NCBI RefSeq assembly: GCF_010730955.1
Contig: NZ_AP022578.1
Coordinates: forward strand, 1 to 64,000
Direction: 5' to 3'
Length of the DNA: 64,000 nucleotides
DNA from: Mycolicibacterium aubagnense
GTDB lineage: Bacteria; Actinomycetota; Actinomycetes; Mycobacteriales; Mycobacteriaceae
Shown here: one piece after another, positions 29,110-37,960 of the stretch
Position numbering within the stretch: position 1 is the stretch's first letter
Layout: the number at the start of each line of letters is the position of its first letter
The notes under the pieces: model-generated
What the model was told of the DNA's origin: nothing
Databases searched by the model: none
Seen by the model: only the letters and a program-made list of their open reading frames with translations
Position numbers and translations under genes: made by a program

Positions 29110-29532
29110 ATGGCCTCGGACACTCTCACCGCCGGGCAGGCCGCCTCCCGCGCCGGCATCACGCGCAAGGCGCTGCGCTTATACGTGGCGAAAGGCCTCG
29201 TGGACGAACCCCCGCGCACCCCGGCCGGCTACCGCCTCTACGGCGCCGACGACGTCGCCGTGCTCACCTTCATCCGTCAGGCCCGCACACTGGGCCTACG
29301 CCTGGATGACATCGCCGCCATCCTGGACATCCGCCGTCACGGCTCGGCGCCATGCACCGCGGTTCGCGCGTTCATCGACACGCGCGTTGACGAGATCGAT
29401 GCCGCGATCGCCGACCTGCGCGCCCTACGCCGCAGTCTCGTCAACACTCGAAATGCCCATCCAGTCGACGGTGCCACCGCGACCGTGCCGGCCACAATAT
29501 GCCCCATCGTCGAGCACACCACCGAAAGCTGA
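29110..29532 (+). CDS. MerR-family metal-responsive regulator
   Basis: A 140-residue protein. The N-terminal winged helix-turn-helix is GITRKALRLYVAKGLVDEPP plus TPAGYRLYGADDVAVLTFIR. A long dimerisation helix follows (IDTRVDEIDAAIADLRALRR). Cys residues in GSAPCTAV and in ATICPIVEH sit where ZntR/CueR-type sensors bind metal. AGGAGG lies eight bases before ATG 29110. The divergent dyad promoter fits autoregulation and activation of the Cys-rich/MFS genes. The metal is not predictable; zinc, cadmium or lead type is more likely than copper from the Cys spacing. Confidence 0.8.
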   Translation: MASDTLTAGQAASRAGITRKALRLYVAKGLVDEPPRTPAGYRLYGADDVAVLTFIRQARTLGLRLDDIAAILDIRRHGSAPCTAVRAFIDTRVDEIDAAIADLRALRRSLVNTRNAHPVDGATATVPATICPIVEHTTES

Positions 29533-29858
29533 CCACAGGTTCCCCGACCGATCCCACTGACCGTGGGGCGGTTCCCATCCAGCCGACACTGCGGCAATCA
29601 AGATGACGTCAATATGGCGATAAGCGATCTTGAAACTCCACCAACACCGCCAGAATTCGCGATCAACTAGCGTCAGAATTCGCGATCAATGCCACGGGCA
29701 TTCGGACAGTTCTGATATCCGACGTCACCATTAGAACCCTTCCGGGCGCTCGACGTCGAGGTGTTGCTTGCGCAGACCCAGGGCTTACCGGTGGCGGGAT
29801 TGATGGCCGAACTTTTCGGCGGCCACGCAATGGTCCTCGGAGACCCGGTGGCGCGCAA
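29533..29858. other. gene-free stretch with a 16-bp direct repeat
   Basis: No convincing gene. CAGAATTCGCGATCAA occurs twice, at 29651-29666 and 29674-29689, 23 bp apart, about 170 bases upstream of the TnpA-like gene. Related GCGAT words lie just before (GGCGATAAGCGATC). The stretch may contain the left end of the second recombinase element and its binding sites. Confidence 0.5.
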
Positions 29859-31460
29859 ATGAGTCGGCGTGGTCGCGCCGCTCGGCTTCCCGAACCAGCA
29901 CACGCAACACCGCGCGGTGTTCTCGCCGACGGAACGACGGTCCGCTGCTTCGAGGACGGCAACAGTCAGCCAAAAGACTTCGACTGTTCACGTTTGCCGG
30001 TGAGCCCGGAGCTGCAACGCATGTTTGCCGAGGCGTTCGCCAAACGCACAGGCCCGGGCGGCACTTTACGGTCGATGGCGTCGATCGGCGACGCGTTTCG
30101 AGCGATGCACCACTTTGCGCAATATCTTTCGGGTCTACCGCGTCCACCCGTGAGCCGATCGGGCCTGCGTCCGCGCCACATCGACGGCTTCTTGGCCGAG
30201 CGTCGCGCTGCGGGTGCCATCTGGAAGCTCACCGAGGAGTCGCGCGGAGTGAAAATGACTCTGCGCCAGCTCGATTCGTGGAATCCGGACATGGTGGCCA
30301 AACTCGCCGAGCCCCATCCGCGACCAGTGCGGTCCGGTAAGCGTCACCAGAGCTACAGCCGTACCGAATTCCAGCGGATCGCCGCAGCGGCGCGCGCCGA
30401 CCTGCGGCGGGCCGCGCAACGCATCCGAGATAATCGTGCGTTGTTGGAGCAGTACCGATTGGGCCAGTTAGATGATCCGACCCGCCGACTCGAATTGCTC
30501 GACTATGTGGAACGGCACGCCGACGTGCCACGCCGAGGCGGCGACTTCCCGAGCAAGGCGCAGTTGACTGCCAAGTGGGTGCGCGGTTTCGGAGGGACCC
30601 GGGACATCATTCGGTGGGCACATTTGAATCCGCTGGAAGTCAGCGCCGGTGCCGTGTTGTTGGCCGTGCTGACCGGGCAAAATCCGTACGTCATCATGAA
30701 ATGTCCTGCTACACATCACCGCGCCGACGGCGATGCGGGCGGACCGAAGACCGCCATTGTCGGGATGCGCAAGCCCCGTCGTGGCAGCCGCGCCGACATG
30801 GACGTCGCACTTGCCGCCGTTCCAGATTGGATCAGCATCCCCGACGACCCGACCACGCTGTCGCGCCGCGATGAACTGCACACGGCCTTCGGTGTCTACA
30901 TGTTGTTGTATGAGCTGACCGCATCGACGCGCAGAATCGAAGGCAGTGGCCGGTTGATGGTTGCCTACTGTTCAAATGGCGCCCATGGTAGGGGTATCCG
31001 CGCGCATGGATCGGCTGAAGGATGGATACGGCCATGGTCGCGACAACAGGGGCTACTGTGCGATTCTGTCGAGGGCGTACCACCCAAGCCACTCGAGGTG
31101 TCGCTAGTTCGACTACGAATGACTTACCTTGAGCTACACCAGAAACCGGTGGCGCACACCGAACAAACCCTCATTGACGACTATCTGGGGCGAAACCGCG
31201 GCAACCTGGTTGAATACCGCCGAGTTGTCGCCGATGCCTTGAGCGAACAGGTCGCCAAAGCCCGCGCCTTGCCCGTCATGTCCGCGCTGTCGGCGGCCGA
31301 AGTTGCTCAGGCGCACGCCGATCCGACGGCGTTGGCATCGGAATTATCGTTGTCCCACACCGATGTTCGCCGCATGCTCCAGGGCAAGTTGGACACCGTG
31401 ATGAATGCCTGCATCGACAATCACCACGGACCCTACGGTGACCCGGGCCAGCCGTGCCGC

Positions 31461-32886
31461 GGTCAAGTCCAGGGACGTGGTGTATGACGTCGTCGTGTGA
31501 TTCTTCGAGGTAGTTGGGTCAGGCGGGCAGTGCCGCGGGGGTAGCCTCCTGTTCGGTTGGGGTGTCGTTGACGGTGCGTGATTTGCTCAGAACGTCGAGG
31601 CCGAGGTAGCGCCGCGACTCGGCCCATTCGTCGTGTTGTTCGGCCAGCACTGCTCCGACGAGACGGATCAGGGCCGCGCGGTCGGGGAAGATGCCCACGA
31701 CGTCGGTGCGCCGGCGGATCTCCTTGTTGAGTCGTTCCTGGGGATTGTTGCTCCAGATCTGGCGCCAGATCTGCTTGGGGAACGCGGTGAACGCCAGCAG
31801 ATCCGGCCGCGCCGCTTCGAGGTGATCGGCGACATTGGGCAGCTTGTCGGACAATGCGTCGATGATCCGATCATATTGAGCAGCAACGGATTCAGCGTCA
31901 GGTTGGTCGAACACCGAGTGCAGCAGGGTGCGCACCCAGGGCCACGAACTCTTGGGAGTGACGGACATCAGGTTGGTCGTGTAGTGGGTTCTGCAGCGCT
32001 GCCACGCCGCTCCGGGCAGGGTGGCCCCGATGGCGGCGACCAGCCCGGCGTGGGCGTCGCTGGTGACCAGTTTGACCCCGGACAGGCCGCGGGCGGTCAA
32101 CGACCGCCAGAACGTCAACCAGCCCGCCCCGTCCTCAGCGGTCGTGACATCGATTCCCAGGATCTCGCGGTAGCCCTCGGCGTTGACCCCGACGGCGATC
32201 AGGGCGTGCACGTTGACCACCCGGCCGGCTTCACGCACCTTGAGCACCAGAGCGTCCGCAGCGACGAACGTATACGGGCCGGCATCGAGCGGCCGGGTCC
32301 GGAACGCCTCCACGGCGGCGTCGAGTTCCTGGCCATCACCGACACCTGCGACTTCGACAACGACGTGATGCCCAGGGTCTCGACCAGCTTGTCCATCCGC
32401 CGCGTCGAGACACCAAGCAGGTAACACGTCGCCACCACCGTGGTCAGGGCCCGCTCGGCGCGTTTACGGCGCTCCAGCAGCCAGTCCGGGAAGTAGGATC
32501 CTTGCCGCAGCTTCGGGATCGCAAGATCCAAAGTCCCTGCACGGGTGTCGAATTGACGGTGTCGGTAGCCGTTGCGGGAATTGGTGCGCTCAGCCGAGCG
32601 TTCGCCGTAGCCGGCACCGCATAGGGCGTCGGCTTCGGCGCCCATCAGGGTGTGGATGAACGTGGCCAGCAGCTCGCGCAGCACGTCGGGATGGGCAGTG
32701 GTGAGTCGTTCGGCCAGCACAGTGGGCAGATCGATATTGTGGGCAGTGGTCATCGCGTCGATTCCTTTGCTCGAGTGACTTTGGACGGTCTCTCGAAGAA
32801 TCACGCGATGACCTTCAATCACTCGGCTACGACACGCCGGTACCGCTGATCAGGTCCGACTCGTACACCACCTTGATGGACGCAAC
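31461..32886 (-). mobile_element. IS1081-like IS256-family element inserted in the TnpA-like gene
   Basis: The element is bounded by the direct repeat CCGTGCCGC at 31452-31460 and 32887-32895 (8-9 bp, normal for IS256). Its weak terminal repeats share GTCCA and GGTGGTGTA(T/C)GA near each end. Removing it joins GQPCR to ASFMLCLSC in frame, which restores a Cys cluster of the TnpA-like protein. A second inverted pair, GTGATTCTTCGAG, lies just inside (about 31495 and 32790). Confidence 0.8.
31519..32753 (-). pseudogene. IS1081-like transposase, one frameshift
   Basis: ATG 32753 starts MTTAHNIDLPTVLAERLTTA. Family landmarks follow: LMGAEADALCGAGYGERSAE, NGYRHRQFDTRAGTLDLAIP, LRQGSYFPDWLLERRKRAER and TLGITSLSKSQVSVMAR. 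A frame change near 32340 resumes at ELDAAVEAFRTRPLDAGPYT with AADALVLKVRE, LVTSDAHAGLVAAIGATLPG and IWSNNPQERLNKEIRRRTDV. The catalytic residues are in AADALVL, TSDAHAG and PQERLNKE. The gene closely parallels IS1081 of the M. tuberculosis complex in sequence order. One base separates it from an intact protein. Confidence 0.85.
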
Positions 32887-33164
32887 CCGTGCCGCGCCTC
32901 ATTCATGCTGTGCCTCAGTTGTCCATGCGCTCGCGCGTTGCCTCGGCACCTGCCCGTGCAGACCCTGGTGTTCGATCGTCTGGCTGAACGTCGACACCAG
33001 ATGACCCCGCTGACGTGGACGACGCGTTTTGCCCTCCCACACGCCCAGCTATCCGATCTGCTGTCGAATTATGACGAAGACCAACTCAGCGCAGCGCGCG
33101 CCGCCACCACCGATGACCATCGCGAGATCGTGGACCGATTCCTCAACCGGGAGTTGGACATGCG

Positions 33165-35303
33165 ATGACGACACCGCATCGGCGCGCTACGCGCCACCAC
33201 GACCAGGTTGAATGTCCCGACCCGACCACACCGGTTCTCCTGCGGCGCGTATTACGCCCAGATGCCGACACCGCTGTGCTGTCTCGGTATGCAGACGATG
33301 TGTGGCGCTTCGATCACGGAATCTTCGAGGAAAGCGCGAAGATCACCAGCATCAACTTCAAGCTGGCCCCAAAATCCTTGCGAGAATGCGCAAAACGCTA
33401 CGTGTGGGTGCTGGTCAACACCGACCCGCCGATGCAGCTCCGAAGGACCACGGCCACACGCCCATCGCTGTACACCATCAGGATGTGCTGGTATCCGTTC
33501 CGCACGTTCTTGAATTGGCTTCACAAACAACGTATTACAGCGTTCTGCGAAGTGACACCCGAGTTGCTCGATGACTATCTGGTCTACGTCGGCAGCACTC
33601 AGCCCAGCGTCGAGCAGATGCACCGATGCGTCGGCGAGGTCCGTCGACTCTGGGGATACCGCTCGGCACTACCGGAATCGATGCGGCTACCCGAGATGCC
33701 GCCCTGGGGCGGTGAATCGGCCGGCGCCCTTCTGGGCAATGCCCGCTCATACATGGAGAACCTCACGCCACGAATCAACGAGAACACGATGCAGGCACTA
33801 CTACTGTGGGCACTGCGATTCGTCGAAGACTTTGCCGATGACATCATCGCCGCCCACGAGGAGTTCCTCTTCCTGCATGCACGCGGGCCGGACGTGACGC
33901 CCATTGCGGAGCAAGACAGGACCCGGCTGCCACAGGGTGGGGCGATCAAGATCGTCGCCGAATACGCCGAATCGCTTCGGCAAGAACAGGGATTGCTGCC
34001 GGGCAGGATCAACGAGCAAGGTGAGCGCGAAATCAACTTCCCTTATATCGGCCGGCTCATCGGTATCCCACGGCTGCCGGCGGCGTCCTACTCGACCGCC
34101 CGGTCGGTGTTAACCACCTCAGGCTTGCCGATCGATGATGACGCGTACCTGTCCACCCCGATCATCGCCACACTGCAGGGACGGCCCTGGCATCCTGGAC
34201 GCTTCTCTTACAACCAGACCCGCCACCTGATCCGGCATCTGCACACCGCCTGCCTGATCGTGGTCGCCTACCTCTCCGGTGCTCGGCCCGCGGAGGTCTT
34301 GAACATTCGTCGTGGTTGCATCGAACGGGACGATGCCAACGACATGTATCTGATGTCAGGCGTCTATTTCAAGAACGCCGTCGACGAGCAAGGCAACAAA
34401 GTGCCCGCCGGCCTACAGCGGGCCGACCCGTGGGTGGTGGTGCAGCCGGTTGCCGACGCCATCCGGGTACTCGAACGCCTCCACGACGAAGAACTACTGT
34501 TCACCAATCGATTCGATCTGACACGCATCTACGCCCCGCGTCGATCGGGGGGACTAGCGCTAAACACTCAGGCAGCCACCGACAGTGTGCACCGATTCAT
34601 CGATTTCGTTGACCGGCTGTGTGCCCACCACCACATCGATCCCATTCCGCCGGACCCGCACGGCCAGCTGACCATCAGCCGATTTCGCCGCACACTGGCA
34701 TGGTTCATCCGCCGCCGACCTCGCGGGCTGGTCGCCGCGTCGATCCAATACGGTCACGTACACACACGGATGATTCAGGGCTACGCCGGCGCCTACGACT
34801 CAGGTTTCCCTGACGAGCTGGCCTTCGAGGATTTCCTGGCCAGGTTGGAACAATTCGCCGACGACGAGCAGGCCCTGAGCGATGGGGAACACGTATCCGG
34901 ACCAGCCTCACAAACCTACCGCCAGCGTCTGAGCGCAGCCAACGGCCGCTTCGCCGGCTACACCCTGACCAGCAAGAGGCAAACCCGCGACTTGCTGTCC
35001 AATCCATTGCTGCAGATCTACCACGGCGAGGGAATGACCTGCGTATTCGACGCGACCAAAGCGGCCTGCCAGCTGCGAGGAGCCCGCGACGATCCGCTCG
35101 TGACACCCGACATCGACGACTGCCGGCCCAGCTGCCGCAACATTGCTCGGACCGATCGCAACATGGCCACAGTCCGCCAACACCGGGACCGGCTTGCAAC
35201 AACAGTGTTGGACCGAGCCGCCCCACCACTACGGCACCAACGCGAACAACGAGAACTCGATCGGATCGAGACAATCATCAAGGACCACGATGACGGCCAC
35301 TGA
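33165..35303 (+). CDS. TnpB-like tyrosine recombinase of a Tn554-type trio
   Basis: A 712-residue intact protein. An N-terminal core-binding region (IRMCWYPFRTFLNWLHKQRI) precedes the catalytic domain with SGARPAEVLNIRRGCIERDD (Arg), ISRFRRTLAWFIRRRPRG (second Arg; the usual His is Ser) and QYGHVHTRMIQGYAG (His, Tyr). The C-terminus carries a Cys cluster, MTCVFDATKAACQLRGA followed by DDCRPSCRNIARTDRN, as in TnpB-type recombinases. It overlaps both neighbours by start/stop bases, so the trio is co-translated. Together the three would catalyse directional insertion of an element whose ends I could not define. Confidence 0.75.
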   Translation: MTTPHRRATRHHDQVECPDPTTPVLLRRVLRPDADTAVLSRYADDVWRFDHGIFEESAKITSINFKLAPKSLRECAKRYVWVLVNTDPPMQLRRTTATRPSLYTIRMCWYPFRTFLNWLHKQRITAFCEVTPELLDDYLVYVGSTQPSVEQMHRCVGEVRRLWGYRSALPESMRLPEMPPWGGESAGALLGNARSYMENLTPRINENTMQALLLWALRFVEDFADDIIAAHEEFLFLHARGPDVTPIAEQDRTRLPQGGAIKIVAEYAESLRQEQGLLPGRINEQGEREINFPYIGRLIGIPRLPAASYSTARSVLTTSGLPIDDDAYLSTPIIATLQGRPWHPGRFSYNQTRHLIRHLHTACLIVVAYLSGARPAEVLNIRRGCIERDDANDMYLMSGVYFKNAVDEQGNKVPAGLQRADPWVVVQPVADAIRVLERLHDEELLFTNRFDLTRIYAPRRSGGLALNTQAATDSVHRFIDFVDRLCAHHHIDPIPPDPHGQLTISRFRRTLAWFIRRRPRGLVAASIQYGHVHTRMIQGYAGAYDSGFPDELAFEDFLARLEQFADDEQALSDGEHVSGPASQTYRQRLSAANGRFAGYTLTSKRQTRDLLSNPLLQIYHGEGMTCVFDATKAACQLRGARDDPLVTPDIDDCRPSCRNIARTDRNMATVRQHRDRLATTVLDRAAPPLRHQREQRELDRIETIIKDHDDGH

Positions 35304-35697
35304 AACAGACCCGGTACGCAAAAAGATCGTAGCGGCCATGGACCGCTTGATGGCCGGCAAACCGCTGCGATCAACCGGTCGGCTCAACGTATCCCAGTTG
35401 GCCGTCGAGGCCGGTGTTGCGCGATGGCACCTCACCCATCAGCACGTTGATCTCAAAGAGATGTTCCAAGCGCACGTCCGCAACGAAGGCACGACGCCGG
35501 CCCCGTACCGGGGCACCGCCGACGCGTTCGATGATCTGCAACAAGCACATCGAGCGCTACAAGCACACTGCGCCGAGTTGGAGCGGAAAATCACGTTGTA
35601 CGCCAACGTTATTCAACTCCTTGCCGCGGAGCGGGCGACGAAGCTGCAGGGGCGGCCTGTGACCGATATTGCTTCGCGCCGGATGACGCCACGCTAA
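35290..35697 (+). CDS. TnpC-like small protein (DUF6262 type)
   Basis: A 135-residue protein. A helix-turn-helix-like N-terminal half (LNVSQLAVEAGVARWHLTHQ) is followed by a coiled-coil half (ADAFDDLQQAHRALQAHCAE, ERKITLYANVIQLLAAERAT). This is the form of TnpC/DUF6262 proteins that accompany TnpA and TnpB recombinases and influence insertion orientation in Tn554. ATG 35290 lies inside the last codons of the TnpB-like gene. Intact. Confidence 0.7.
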   Translation: MTATETDPVRKKIVAAMDRLMAGKPLRSTGRLNVSQLAVEAGVARWHLTHQHVDLKEMFQAHVRNEGTTPAPYRGTADAFDDLQQAHRALQAHCAELERKITLYANVIQLLAAERATKLQGRPVTDIASRRMTPR

Positions 35698-35970
35698 ACG
35701 GTCGCGAGGTGTAGCCAGCACAGCATAACCGCGCGCCACAAACACCACCGGTAGCCAACGACGCCCCGTGCTCGGCGCGGGGCGCGACGGCAGCATGGCG
35801 CCGCGCCGCCTTATATCGGAAAGGGCGCACGGATCCAAAGGGCTCAATACCACGGTGGCGGAACTGAAATCGACGGTCGAACGGCTCGATCGCCCAGCTC
35901 GACCGGGCCCACGGAACGCCGGCCGTGAACATCCCGTTGCAGAGAGACGCAGTGGATCGAGAGGTCGTTG

Positions 35971-36417
35971 TTAGTGGTCGTGGCCGGCGAGCACGAGGGT
36001 GTCTGTCAGAGTGCCGTCCACGAAGTAGGCGCGGCAGTCGTATCGGTCGTGCAGGCTGCCTCCGACTTCGTTGGGAGCGTCTACTGCGACCGTCACGCTC
36101 CACACCGTGATGCGGGAGTGATCGATGCCGCTGAGGGGACCTTGCGTGAGGGTGAACAGGTCTTTGGCGTCCGGGTCGAGAGGGCTGGTGGCCACGTCGG
36201 TGTTCGACAGCGTAGCGGCCGCCGGTGCGACGAGCCGGTTGCGGACCTCAGCGTCGCACCGGTCTTGCGCGGTACGCTCGATCGAGTTGACAGGCCCCGA
36301 AGCGCGCGTGTTGAGGACGATCACCACTGCCACCGCCAACGCGACCAGGATCACCACCGCCGCCATCAACCCGATGCGTGTGCGGCTGCGGCGTGGCCGC
36401 CGCGGGGTTGTGTTCAT
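35971..36417 (-). CDS. membrane-anchored exported protein beside the permease
   Basis: A 148-residue protein starting MNTTPRRPRRSRTRIGLMAA, with one membrane segment (VVILVALAVAVVIVL). The extracytoplasmic domain has TAQDRCDAEVRNRL, HSRITVWSVTVAVDAPNEVG and DRYDCRAYFVDGTLTDTLVL, ending AGHDH. Two cysteines could pair outside the membrane. An ATG at 36501 would add 28 residues, but the chosen start puts positive residues right before the membrane span. The gene lies about 100 bases downstream of the permease on the same strand, so it is likely in the same copper-linked unit. Function unknown. Confidence 0.6.
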   Translation of the reverse strand: MNTTPRRPRRSRTRIGLMAAVVILVALAVAVVIVLNTRASGPVNSIERTAQDRCDAEVRNRLVAPAAATLSNTDVATSPLDPDAKDLFTLTQGPLSGIDHSRITVWSVTVAVDAPNEVGGSLHDRYDCRAYFVDGTLTDTLVLAGHDH

Positions 36418-36516
36418 CGTCGCGCTCTCCACATCCTTGTCGGTCAACTCACCAGCGGGCCGACTGGCCTGCCTCCGATCGGCCGGAATCGGTACCAGCA
36501 CAGTCAGGTTGGATTT

Positions 36517-37803
36517 TCAGTGATGGCCGAGGTCGTCATGATCTTCATCGTCGCTCTCTCGATGGTAGTGATGAACGTGGTCATGGTTGGCGGGCAAACC
36601 TGGCTGGTGGTGATCGTGACTGGTATGGCCTTCATGACCGTGGCCGCCGTCGTGCCCCGCGTCGGGTGAGCCGCCCATCATGCGCAGCATCGGGATGCCG
36701 CCGGTGCGGACGAAGCGCAACACCAGACCCGCGGCGAGCAGCAGGAAGACGATGTTGAGCCACGTGGTGTAGTTCCAGGAGATGCCGCTCTCCATCACCA
36801 TGGCGTTGCGCTGCGTGGGAATGAGACCCGTTGCACCGAAAAGCAATTCGACGAGGTAACCCGCCGCGACCATCGAGACGTAGAACGTGGCCAGCAGCGT
36901 CAGCATCATCCGGGTGCCGTAGTACTTCCGGTAGATGTTGAGGATCGGCAGGATCAGCAGGTCGGCAAAGATGAACGCGACCACGCCGCCGAAGCTGATA
37001 CCGCCGTTCCACAGCACCGCCGCCAGGGGCACGTTCCCGATGGAGCAGACGAACGACACGATCGCCACGACGGGCCCGACGATCGGCCCCCAGATCGCCG
37101 ACCACGTCGGATCGTCGGCGAGAAAGAAGTTCTCCCAGAACGCATTTGGCACCCACGCGGCGATGGCACCGGCGATGAGCAGACCGATTATCAGGTCGCG
37201 CAGGATCGCCGCCCACTCCATGACGAACACATGCGAGACCGACGTGAGGCCAGGTCCCGAGAACAGGCGCCTGACGAACGAGCCCTCGCCCTGCACCGAC
37301 ATGTCCATGGCCGCATGCCCTTCCATCGAGCCCGCGATGCCCTGGTCTGCCTGCACGCGGGCCTCGTCGATGAGGCGGCTGCGCACGAACAAGCGGAACA
37401 GCACCGCCAGCACGACGATCATGATCGGGCCGCCGACGAATTCGGCGGCGGTGAACTGCCAGCCCATCAGCAGCGCCAGGATGATGCCGAGTTCGACGAC
37501 GAGGTTGGTGGAGCCGATCTCGAATGCCATGGCCGCGGTGAAGTTGGCGCCTTTGCGAAACAGCGAGCGCGCCAACGCCACTGCCGCGTACGAGCACGAC
37601 GACGATGCCGCGCCGAGTCCCGCGGCCACGGCGAGGGTCTTGGGCTTGTCGTCGCCGAGGAGGCGGACGATGGTCGATTTCCGGACGACGGCCTGCACCA
37701 CCGCCGACAGCGCGAACCCGAGGATCAGCGCCCAGAGAATCTCCCACGTCATCGAACCGGCCAGGGCCAGTGCATGACCGATCGCCCCCATCATCGTGCT
37801 CAT
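36517..37803 (-). CDS. permease (DUF318/ArsP-like) with His-rich C-terminal tail
   Basis: A 428-residue protein with about eight membrane spans in two repeats: ALILGFALSAVVQAVVRKST, AVAAGLGAASSSCSYAAVAL (the conserved SSSCSYA motif), VGPVVAIVSFVCSIGNVPLA and GGVVAFIFADLLILPILN. These are typical of the PF03773 permease family, which includes the organoarsenical exporter ArsP. The last 48 residues are packed with histidine and aspartate (GHDGGHGHEGHTSHDHHQPG, NHDHVHHYHRE). The gene is divergent from the multicopper oxidase across a perfect CsoR/RicR-like palindrome, so copper control is likely. The transported substrate is unknown. Confidence 0.75.
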   Translation of the reverse strand: MSTMMGAIGHALALAGSMTWEILWALILGFALSAVVQAVVRKSTIVRLLGDDKPKTLAVAAGLGAASSSCSYAAVALARSLFRKGANFTAAMAFEIGSTNLVVELGIILALLMGWQFTAAEFVGGPIMIVVLAVLFRLFVRSRLIDEARVQADQGIAGSMEGHAAMDMSVQGEGSFVRRLFSGPGLTSVSHVFVMEWAAILRDLIIGLLIAGAIAAWVPNAFWENFFLADDPTWSAIWGPIVGPVVAIVSFVCSIGNVPLAAVLWNGGISFGGVVAFIFADLLILPILNIYRKYYGTRMMLTLLATFYVSMVAAGYLVELLFGATGLIPTQRNAMVMESGISWNYTTWLNIVFLLLAAGLVLRFVRTGGIPMLRMMGGSPDAGHDGGHGHEGHTSHDHHQPGLPANHDHVHHYHRESDDEDHDDLGHH

Positions 37804-37844
37804 ATCGAAGTCCTTCCGTGGTCGGAAATCGGGTCGCCATGCGC

Positions 37845-37879
37845 CTGGCCAATATACCCCATTGGGGTATATTGGCCAG
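37845..37879. promoter_or_regulatory. CsoR/RicR-type operator, perfect 35-bp palindrome
   Basis: Two 17-bp arms, CTGGCCAATATACCCCA and its exact complement, flank one central T. The core TATACCCC-ATT-GGGGTATA matches the copper-responsive boxes recognised by CsoR and RicR in mycobacteria. It lies 42 bases upstream of the permease ATG and about 80 bases upstream of the oxidase ATG, so one site could repress both genes. Confidence 0.8.
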
Positions 37880-37960
37880 TGTGTTCTTTGACTCCGCTGG
37901 TCGGGCCTTCGACGGTGGCCGGCGTGACTGATGTGCTGGATACAGGAGAGAAGGATCGCA

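Larger units (their letters stand above)
29859..33168 (+). pseudogene. TnpA-like integrase (second recombinase system), split by an IS
   Basis: The first part (29859-31460) reads FRAMHHFAQYLSGLPRPPVS, RHIDGFLAERRAAG, AVLLAVLTGQNPYVIMKCP, TRRIEGSGRLM and LVRLRMTYLELHQKPVAHTE followed by TLIDDYL. It ends in a Cys/His cluster (ACIDNHHGPYGDPGQPCR). After the IS1081-like insert the frame resumes with ASFMLCLSCPCARALPRHLP and ends FLNRELDMR at 33168. The stop overlaps the TnpB-like start (ATGA). The LTGQN motif in place of an Arg-containing one is unusual, and the HxxR is reduced to VRLR, so catalysis may be altered. The true N-terminus is uncertain. Confidence 0.65.

Noticed and set aside
35609..36103. 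Long minus-strand frame opposite the TnpC-like gene end and the following stretch
   Set aside because: Extremely Arg/Pro-rich, no ribosome site, and it lies opposite or beside better-supported genes; typical of high-GC shadow frames.
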